From positions 970,001 through 1,034,000 of the forward strand of contig NZ_OY776217.1 in assembly GCF_963675455.1 (NCBI RefSeq): a DNA stretch of 64,000 nt. The letters run 5' to 3'. The notes below the pieces were generated by a model that ran no database searches, was not told where the DNA came from, and saw only the letters and a list, made by a program, of their open reading frames with translations. Positions 1 through 8,924 of the stretch are shown here, piece by piece; within the stretch, counting starts at the first letter, position 1; the number at the start of each line of letters is the position of its first letter. Source of the DNA: Emcibacter sp. (GTDB taxonomy: Bacteria; Pseudomonadota; Alphaproteobacteria; Sphingomonadales; Emcibacteraceae). The position numbers were made by a program, and so were the translations under genes.

Positions 1-1506
<1,506 letters not shown>

Positions 1507-1600
1507 CCCGTCATGAACAGAGATGAGATTGTAAGAATTGTTTGCCCCGAATGACTGTGCGTCGTTTGGATAGAAAACCGAGATACCCGTAGGGTGTCGA

Positions 1601-1666
1601 GGCAAGGCCGACCGGCCGCCCGAGCTTGTGCGAGGGAAGCCAAGCGCAAGCGCCGGCGATTGAGGC
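1601..1666 (-). repeat. REP-like repeat, copy 1 (inverted relative to copy 2)
   Basis: Read on the minus strand this stretch begins GCCTCAATCGCCGGCG, continues to GCTTGGCT, and ends CGGCCGGTCGGCCTTGCC. The same order of blocks occurs on the plus strand at 2034-2115. The two copies therefore face each other across the 5S rRNA gene. The 16-bp outer block (1651-1666 versus 2034-2049) is a perfect inverted match. Confidence 0.6.
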
Positions 1667-1713
1667 AAACAAAAGACTCATCCAACATCATGTACGCTTA
1701 TACTTAATAACTT

Positions 1714-1744
1714 GGCCTCAAGTAGCCCGATAGGGCGGTAGGCC
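1714..1744 (+). repeat. Short hairpin repeat with CTCAAGYAGC / GCGGTAG core
   Basis: The outer arms GGCCT and AGGCC pair. Between them lie CAAGTAGC, a short inner stem (CCC-GATA-GGG) and GCGGT. The same core, a closing stem around CTCAAG(T/C)AGC ... GCGGTAG, recurs at 2327-2352, 11191-11218, 11277-11319 and in diverged form at 2157-2229. The arms differ between copies but stay complementary, which points to a conserved folded element. Confidence 0.6.
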
Positions 1745-1786
1745 AAACAAAAGAACGGAATATACACAGACCCGTGTTTTTAATTG

Positions 1787-1902
1787 ACCTGGTGATCTTG
1801 ACGCCTGTGTCCCACCCGGCTCCATCCCGAACCCGGAAGTGAAACCAGGTTGTGCCGATGGTACTTCGTCTTAAGGCGCGGAAGAGTAGGTCGTCGCCAG
1901 GT
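1787..1902 (+). rRNA. rrf: 5S ribosomal RNA
   Basis: A 116-nt stretch starting CCTGGTGATCTTGACGCCTG and ending GTCGCCAGGTC has complementary ends that form helix I. It carries the conserved CCCGAACCCGGAAGTGAAAC loop region. It follows the 23S gene in the same orientation and is followed by a rho-independent terminator at 1998-2020. Confidence 0.95.
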
Positions 1903-1997
1903 CTATTAAAAACACAGGATCCTGTAAAAATACAAACCCATTCATAATGTCAAAATCAGATGCGCTCATGTAGCAAAGCGGTGGCGCATCTAAAATA

Positions 1998-2020
1998 ACC
2001 GCCCGAAAGGCGGTTTTTTT
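1998..2020 (+). terminator. Rho-independent terminator after the 5S gene
   Basis: Stem ACCGCC / GGCGGT with loop CGAAA is followed by a run of seven T. It lies about 100 bp downstream of the 5S rRNA gene in the same direction. Confidence 0.8.
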
Positions 2021-2033
2021 GGTTTTGAAATTA

Positions 2034-2115
2034 GCCTCAATCGCCGGCGCCATTATTTAAATTTGGGCAGCTTGGCTCCCGCGCCATCAGGGCGCGACGG
2101 CCGGTCGGCTTTGCC
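2034..2115 (+). repeat. REP-like repeat, copy 2
   Basis: Blocks in order are GCCTCAATCGCCGGCG, GCTTGGCTCCC, a short stem (GCGCC-atca-GGGCGC) and CGGCCGGTCGGCTTTGCC. It is the mirror partner of 1601-1666. Together the two copies bracket the 5S gene and its terminator. Confidence 0.6.
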
Positions 2116-2156
2116 CACTCTTCGGGTGGTTGGAGAATAAACGTCAGGCAATTGAG

Positions 2157-2229
2157 ATTATACTGCGCTCAAGCAGCAAACGATAGCGCGGTAATCCGGG
2201 GCCTCATCTAGCCGATAGGCGATAGGCCA
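2157..2229 (+). repeat. Two diverged copies of the CTCAAGYAGC hairpin repeat
   Basis: Copy one (about 2157-2194) has ATTA/TAAT outer arms and GCGCTCAAGCAGC ... GCGCGGTA inside. Copy two (2200-2229) has GGCCT/AGGCC arms with TCATCTAGCC-gata-GGCGATAGG between them. Both keep the order of the repeat but have lost parts of the core. Confidence 0.5.
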
Positions 2230-2236
2230 TACTAAG

Positions 2237-2254
2237 TTGACGCGGGGTGGAGCA
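2237..2254 (+). pseudogene. 5' fragment of a second tRNA-fMet
   Basis: The 18 bases TTGACGCGGGGTGGAGCA are identical to 2361-2378, which is the 4-base leader plus first 14 bases of the intact tRNA-fMet. After this point the sequence departs (TGCCCCAGCTTCAGG) and no cloverleaf can be completed. It is best read as the remnant of a tandem tRNA copy. Confidence 0.6.
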
Positions 2255-2326
2255 TGCCCCAGCTTCAGGTCTCCTGAAGCGGAAATCAAAAATGCCGGGC
2301 TGCAACAAAGCAGTCCTTGAAGAAAT

Positions 2327-2352
2327 GGCCTCAAGCAGCGAAGCGGTAGGCC
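2327..2352 (+). repeat. Short hairpin repeat, best-formed copy
   Basis: GGCCTCAAGCAGCGAAGCGG followed by TAGGCC. Outer arms GGCCT/AGGCC pair, and the inner GCGAAGC is a very stable mini-hairpin. It lies 12 bp upstream of the intact tRNA-fMet. Confidence 0.6.
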
Positions 2353-2364
2353 ACATTAAATTGA

Positions 2365-4120
<1,756 letters not shown>

Positions 4121-4131
<11 letters not shown>

Positions 4132-4531
4132 GTGGGGTCTCAATATCGTCTGGAAAAAGATAAAGCTGCGTGCCGGCGGGCAGGTCATCGGAGGTGTGTG
4201 CTTCGGATTTGTCGGCGGGAAGATGCGGAGCCTGAGCCCGTGTGCTTTTGGCCCCTGTGTTGTTGGAATGTGCTTTAAGAGGGAGCTCGTCCTGCACAGG
4301 TTCAGCCGCTGAAACTTGCTCAGTCCCTTTGAGGGGATGTCGCCCCGCGACCGTCAAGTTGTCAACATTGTCATTGGCGGTCAGACCGTCGATCAGGTCC
4401 CGTACAGCGGCGTGGGCAATCAGCCGGGCCAGGTTCAGCAGTCGCGGGTCCGGCGGACTGCCGGAGACACTGCCGTTGTCATTGGCGTGTGGATAGGCCT
4501 TAAACCTTATGGGAAGCTCTTTCCTGCTCAT
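4121..4531 (-). CDS. Hypothetical protein upstream of the recombinase
   Basis: A 136-residue, proline- and acid-rich protein starting MSRKELPIRFKAYPHANDNG. A segment near residues 30-50 (DPRLLNLARLIAHAAVRDLID) looks helical; the rest is low-complexity and likely disordered. It overlaps the recombinase start by 11 nt on the same strand, so the pair is probably one operon. Small genes in this position are common next to alphaproteobacterial serine recombinases, so an accessory role in recombination is possible, but nothing in the sequence shows it. The start at 4531 is chosen over an upstream ATG at 4615. Confidence 0.7.
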
Positions 4532-4734
4532 AATGTCTAAAGTAGACGCCGCAACCAAAGCCCCGTCAAGGGGTCTGCGCGGGGCGCACTTTATATCATT
4601 GTGACTGCAAAGCATCGTAAATACCTCTTGAGAAACCCAAAGATATCTCCCGATATCCAGCGACGTAAAAACCTACCCCCGAAAAAACATCAAAAAAATT
4701 ACAGGATTCTGCATCCCCAACCACAGAAAAGACG

Positions 4735-4769
4735 GAAAAACCCTGTCAACCTGTATAGCCATACAGGGT
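4735..4769 (-). terminator. Rho-independent terminator for the HEPN gene
   Basis: On the minus strand the stem ACCCTGT ... ACAGGGT is followed by TTTTT, about 50 bp past the stop codon of the 4819-6132 gene. An inner hairpin, TGTATGGCTATACA, lies in the loop. Confidence 0.65.
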
Positions 4770-4818
4770 CTTTCCCGCCGAGTCTCCGTTCCAGGAACGG
4801 TACGCACCCCGGAGGAAA

Positions 4819-6132
4819 TCAGGCCACCCGGCTGGAACGGTAAGGGGGATGTTCGGCATCCTCTTTTGGCTCACTGTCATTCGTCTTGGCGTTTTGGAGT
4901 TCTTCATCGGGAACCCGGAGTTCCCTGATAAGATCGAAAATGCTGTAGACCTTGTCTTTCAGGAGGGAAGCTCGTTCCCGGGTCACGTCACCCATCAGGC
5001 TGATGCCGTCATGCTCCACATCTCCCCCTTCCCATGCCAGACACTTCATCACATGGGAAATGGTCACCAGCTGACAGCAGGGGTCTTCCAGATCGAACAG
5101 GCTGCTGAACAGTTGGTCCAGCTTCTTCTGAAGTTCCGGTGAGCGGGCAATAAAGTCTTTGCCGTCTTCGATGGGCAAAGGCTGCAAGGGCAGTTCTTCC
5201 CGGGAAGCATCTTCCATGAAGCTGGCCTGATCAATATGAGGCCGGTTGAGGCTTCCCTTCTGAAGGGTCTCAAGCTTCTGGCGGCAGAGAAATCGGACCA
5301 GACGGAGTAAGCTGTCGGTGCAGGAAAACAGACGGTCGAGCATATCATTCTCAATGATGAAAAATGAAGAGAAACGGGTGCCGGTGAAAGCCTGTTTGAG
5401 AATATGAAAGGCCTGCTCCTGATCGGTCCAGGCCTGAACCAGTTCCGGTTGGATCGCTTCGGAAAACTCTCTGAGGTCGGACAGGTCCCGGCTCCGCGGC
5501 ACATGCAGGCTGTGGGTCAAGAGGAAGGCCCTGTAGGCCTGTTCCACACATAAGTGAAGACAGAGAGCCGCAACTTCATTCTGTTGCTCAGAGGCCTGCC
5601 TATAGGCGCTTGAGAGGAAGCTGCAGGCCAATGGCCAAACCCTCCCGAAATGCTCTTGGGAGAGTTTATAATGTTCTTCAGCTGAGGGTCGTTCCGGGGT
5701 GGTGAGAAGATCCAGTCCTTTGTCACCGGACTGATAGAGCAGGGTGCCAGTCTTGGAGATATCATTGTAGAGAAAATAACCGTCCCTGATCTTCTGGTTT
5801 ATGGAGGCCTGGGTGTCGAAGGAAAGAGATACAGGGGCGGAGAGACCCGGCAGGCCGTTCATTGCTTTCTCAGCCTGTTCAACAGGCCACACGAAACGGG
5901 GCAAGAGCCGGTTCACGATCACCAGCAGGCTATAGCGGTCAGGATGGCGAGCATGATGGTCATCAGCATTGCCATGGTCGCCATGGAAAATGATAGAGCG
6001 TATCCGGGACCGCTTCTGCTTCTTCGACATTCCCGACCGTGCCGCTGCGTCATATTCCGTATTGAGAAAACGGGGCAGGCGTTCAAGATCGTCCTGAACA
6101 AAAGGAGGAAAGGCGGAAAGGTCCGTGCGCAT
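4819..6132 (-). CDS. Nucleotidyltransferase-like / HEPN fusion protein
   Basis: A 437-residue protein. Residues about 35-75 resemble a degenerate MNT-type nucleotidyltransferase: a strand, then HGDHGNADDHHARHPDRYSLLVIVNR, where the usual GS(X)AxG-D-D pattern is altered. Residues about 175-260 fit a HEPN helical bundle (AALCLHLCVEQAYRAFLLTHSL followed by RSRDLSDL). A C-terminal helical extension of 170 residues has no obvious family. MNT and HEPN proteins usually act as antitoxin and RNase toxin in toxin-antitoxin or defence loci; here they are fused in one chain. The canonical HEPN RxxxxH is not evident, so activity is uncertain. The ATG at 6132 has GGAG nearby. The gene faces away from the XRE-ATPase-HNH operon, with a shared promoter region between. 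Confidence 0.6.
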   Translation of the reverse strand: MRTDLSAFPPFVQDDLERLPRFLNTEYDAAARSGMSKKQKRSRIRSIIFHGDHGNADDHHARHPDRYSLLVIVNRLLPRFVWPVEQAEKAMNGLPGLSAPVSLSFDTQASINQKIRDGYFLYNDISKTGTLLYQSGDKGLDLLTTPERPSAEEHYKLSQEHFGRVWPLACSFLSSAYRQASEQQNEVAALCLHLCVEQAYRAFLLTHSLHVPRSRDLSDLREFSEAIQPELVQAWTDQEQAFHILKQAFTGTRFSSFFIIENDMLDRLFSCTDSLLRLVRFLCRQKLETLQKGSLNRPHIDQASFMEDASREELPLQPLPIEDGKDFIARSPELQKKLDQLFSSLFDLEDPCCQLVTISHVMKCLAWEGGDVEHDGISLMGDVTRERASLLKDKVYSIFDLIRELRVPDEELQNAKTNDSEPKEDAEHPPYRSSRVA

Positions 6133-6253
6133 GGTTGGCTCCAATAGTCGCTGTAGATTTAGTTTGCACCTTCAGAGAGGTGGTGAGACAATTAACTGCT
6201 GTCAGTACGCACACAGAAGTTCGCCTTTAAGTAGATGTACTTAAGGGAATATA

Positions 6254-6270
6254 TGAACTAATATAGTTCA
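6254..6270. promoter_or_regulatory. Palindromic operator between HEPN and XRE genes
   Basis: TGAACTA and TAGTTCA half-sites with a short AT centre form a 17-bp dyad in the 192-bp divergent promoter region. The closest DNA-binding protein is the XRE repressor encoded 55 bp downstream, so autoregulation and joint control of both divergent genes is a reasonable inference. Confidence 0.5.
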
Positions 6271-6324
6271 ATACTGACGTAAAAACAACTAAAAACATTC
6301 AATAATGATAGAAATTGGTTCAAA

Positions 6325-6564
6325 ATGATAACCTCAAGCCAAATACGCGCTGCTCGCGCATTGATAAAGTGGTCTGCTCAGAAGCTTGCAGATGAAGCCG
6401 GAGTTGGAATATCGACGGTCCAGCGGATGGAGAAAGCCGAAGGCCTGCCAACTGGTTCAATCAAGAACCTGGATCTGATCCAGCGGACCTTGGAAAACGC
6501 TGGTGTCGAGTTCATTCCCGAGAATGGGGGTGGGGTTGGCGTGAGGTTGGAAAAATACTTGTAG
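6325..6564 (+). CDS. XRE/Cro-type helix-turn-helix regulator
   Basis: A 79-residue single-domain protein. The helix-turn-helix spans about residues 10-60: SSQIRAARALIKWSAQKLAD, then the recognition region VGISTVQRME. The tail (NAGVEFIPENGGGVGVRL) is typical of small regulators of this type. It starts the operon; the ATPase gene begins 12 bp after its stop. It most likely represses its own defence operon through the dyad at 6254-6270. Confidence 0.85.
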   Translation: MITSSQIRAARALIKWSAQKLADEAGVGISTVQRMEKAEGLPTGSIKNLDLIQRTLENAGVEFIPENGGGVGVRLEKYL

Positions 6565-6576
6565 CTGGAAGACATT

Positions 6577-7806
6577 ATGTTCAAGAATATTACACTTAAG
6601 AATTGGCGCCAGTTTTGCGATGTTTCGATTGATTTTCATCCACACCTTACTGTCATAACTGGTGCGAATGGAGCAGGAAAAACAACTATCTTGGGGATGC
6701 TGAGTAGGCACTTTGGATGGAATATCCAGTATGCAAGTACTCCCAAAAAAGCGAAGAAAGGTCTTTTAGGATATTTTTCAGATTTCAGGACCACTGAAGA
6801 AGATAGTCCAAACCCTAACAATAGAATTCAAATTGGTGAGATAACCTACACGGATAACGATATTGTTGCGAATATCTGCGTTCCTAAGGAAGTTCAACAG
6901 CAATATGCTATTGATTTAGTCAATCAGCAACAAGTTGAGGGTATATACATTTCGTCGCACCGACCAGTTTATTTCTATCAACAAGTTACGACGATTCCTG
7001 CAAAACTAGATGCAAAAAGGCAGTTATTGGATAAGTACCTAAATGAATTGAAGCAGCGATATAACATTAACTCGAGGAATGTATCTGCAAGCTTCAGGAT
7101 AAAAGAGGCGATTATATCACTCGCAACTTTTGGGTATGGAAACCAAGTTGTGGCGCGTGACGATGAAGCTGTTGGGATGTTTGAAGGTTTTCAAAAGGCA
7201 TTAAGTACGATATTGCCAGAATCTCTTGGTTTTAGGAAAATTGTAATCAATATGCCGGAAGTCGTTTTTGAAACCGAGACCGGTCGTTTTTCCTTTGACT
7301 CTGTCTCTGGTGGGGTTGCGTCTTTAATTGATGTTACCTGGCAAATATTTATGGCTTCTATGGTTTATGACAAATTCGTTGTTGTTATGGACGAGCCAGA
7401 AAATCATTTACATCCAAAGTTACAAAGGAATCTGCTCCCTAATCTTATAAAAGCTTTTCCGGATGTTCAATTTGTTGTCGCGACACACAATCCATTTATG
7501 GTGACATCTGTTCCAAACTCAAATGTATATGTACTTAGCTACAATAATGACAATAAAGTGGATAGTACCTTGTTGGATGTGGTCAACCGATCTGGTTCTT
7601 CAAATGAAATATTGCGAGAAGTGCTTGGTCTGGAATCGACGATGCCGATATGGGCAGAAGATGAGCTTGAAAAGATAATTCGAAAATATGCGAAAAAAGA
7701 TATCAATGCGGATGAATTACGCAATCTAAAGATTGAGCTTGGGAACATTGGACTCAGCGATTATTTCCCAGATGCAATTAATAAAATTGCAGGGGAGATC
7801 GAGTAA
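6577..7806 (+). CDS. AAA/ABC-type ATPase, Septu PtuA-like
   Basis: A 409-residue ATPase of the SMC/RecF-like ABC class. It shows Walker A GANGAGKTT at residues 29-37, a signature-like SVSGGVASLID near 245, Walker B with VVVMDEPENHLHP near 270-280, and an H-loop ATHNPF near 300. It is followed with no gap (stop then ATG) by an HNH nuclease gene. An ATPase plus HNH pair is the arrangement of Septu (PtuA/PtuB), so an anti-phage role is likely. The gene is visibly AT-richer than the recombinase and secretion genes around it, consistent with recent transfer. Other ATPase-HNH systems could not be excluded without a search. Confidence 0.85.
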   Translation: MFKNITLKNWRQFCDVSIDFHPHLTVITGANGAGKTTILGMLSRHFGWNIQYASTPKKAKKGLLGYFSDFRTTEEDSPNPNNRIQIGEITYTDNDIVANICVPKEVQQQYAIDLVNQQQVEGIYISSHRPVYFYQQVTTIPAKLDAKRQLLDKYLNELKQRYNINSRNVSASFRIKEAIISLATFGYGNQVVARDDEAVGMFEGFQKALSTILPESLGFRKIVINMPEVVFETETGRFSFDSVSGGVASLIDVTWQIFMASMVYDKFVVVMDEPENHLHPKLQRNLLPNLIKAFPDVQFVVATHNPFMVTSVPNSNVYVLSYNNDNKVDSTLLDVVNRSGSSNEILREVLGLESTMPIWAEDELEKIIRKYAKKDINADELRNLKIELGNIGLSDYFPDAINKIAGEIE

Positions 7807-8453
7807 ATGATTAAGTTGGATAAGTTGCCTAAGCCTCAAGTACTAGAGGATAACGAGGAAAATTGGACGGACGAGTATCTTAAACTGAAGGCAGGTGATG
7901 ACACTGTTCCTAAAGCTGCAAGATTTAGATATCGTCATCCTGATATTAAAGAAACATTGCGACAGGAGACATTCGAAAAGTGCGTTTATTGCGAAAGTAA
8001 AATCTCGCATGTTTTCCCAGGAGAAACGGACCATATTATTCCAGTGACTAAGGCTGAAGATAAAATCGTATCTTGGGATAATCTGGCGTATGTATGCAAA
8101 GAATGTAATCGTGAAAAATCCGATTATTCGATGATGAAACTCCCATTCTTAACCCGTTTGTAGACGAACCAGAAGATCACCTCATATTTTTTGGTCCTCT
8201 TGTTCTATCAAAGCCTGCAGACAACCGAGCTCAGATAACTGTTGAATTGCTGAAATTGTCACGTCCCAGTCTCGTGGAAAGGAAGAAAGAGCGAATTTCA
8301 ATGGTGAAGACGATGCTTGATCGAATAGAGGTTTTTCCGGACGGATCAGCAAAAGAATTTCTTAGAAGGGAAATAACTGAGGAAGCCGATAAGTCAAAGG
8401 AGTATTCCGCGACAATAAAAGCTTATCTAGATATTGCAACGTATAATATTTGA
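7807..8453 (+). pseudogene. HNH endonuclease, PtuB-like, frameshifted
   Basis: The first frame (7807-8163, 118 residues) holds the complete HNH core: CVYC at 59-62, DHIIP at 75-79, N92, and CKECN at 97-101. It then ends prematurely. Reading -1 from about 8138 restores the family-like continuation PILNPFVDEPEDHLIFFGP and runs on to 8453, covering a C-terminal helical part. The whole would be about 215 residues. I see no classical slippery heptamer at the junction, so a single-base deletion (or a sequencing error) is more likely than programmed frameshifting. The nuclease partner of the ATPase is thus probably truncated. Confidence 0.75.
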
Positions 8454-8924
8454 GGATGCTTGGGACTAATGAATTGGGGCGCTTGGGGGCGGAAATCAAT
8501 CTTCACGCCCCGTGAAAAATCCTTATAGAATAAGGGGGTATCACAACAGAGCTACGCTTGCTTTTATCTTGCTTTAACGACCCTCACTCTACGCCCCACA
8601 CCTCATAATAAATCCAGAATCTCTGCGCCTTTCCCACGCCCCGTACTAAAACACCCCATGCCCCGCAACCAGATGTCCTCTACACCGGGCTAATGGTTGC
8701 AGGTGATTTGGTCATTTAGTGGGCGTTGTCTCACGGCGGGCTATTTAACGGATGTGCAAGGGGAGGGAAAATCGACGGCGGTGCAAACAGAGTTGAGCCT
8801 CGGGTCCCGTCCATTTTACGTGAAGCGCGCTGAGGGACGTCCCTAAGTTTTCTATTTACTTTCTCGTGTGTGTGGTTACTTTTACAACCTCAGAGGTAAG
8901 TGTAAGAAGTTGATTGGGGAAGGT
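8454..8924. other. Intergenic region before the secretion operon
   Basis: About 470 bp with no convincing gene. It changes from AT-rich sequence at the defence operon to GC-richer sequence. A possible dyad, GAGGGACGTCCCT, lies near 8832-8844 about 80 bp before the transporter start. I recognise no promoter with confidence. Confidence 0.4.

Noticed and set aside
4601..4843. An 80-codon plus-strand frame between the small ORF and the HEPN gene
   Set aside because: It is Lys/Pro-rich, crosses the terminator of the HEPN gene and overlaps that gene's 3' end; no support.
8132..8145. Programmed -1 frameshift in the HNH gene
   Set aside because: The junction ATGATGAAACTCCC has no X-XXY-YYZ heptamer and I see no downstream stimulatory hairpin, so a mutation is the simpler reading.
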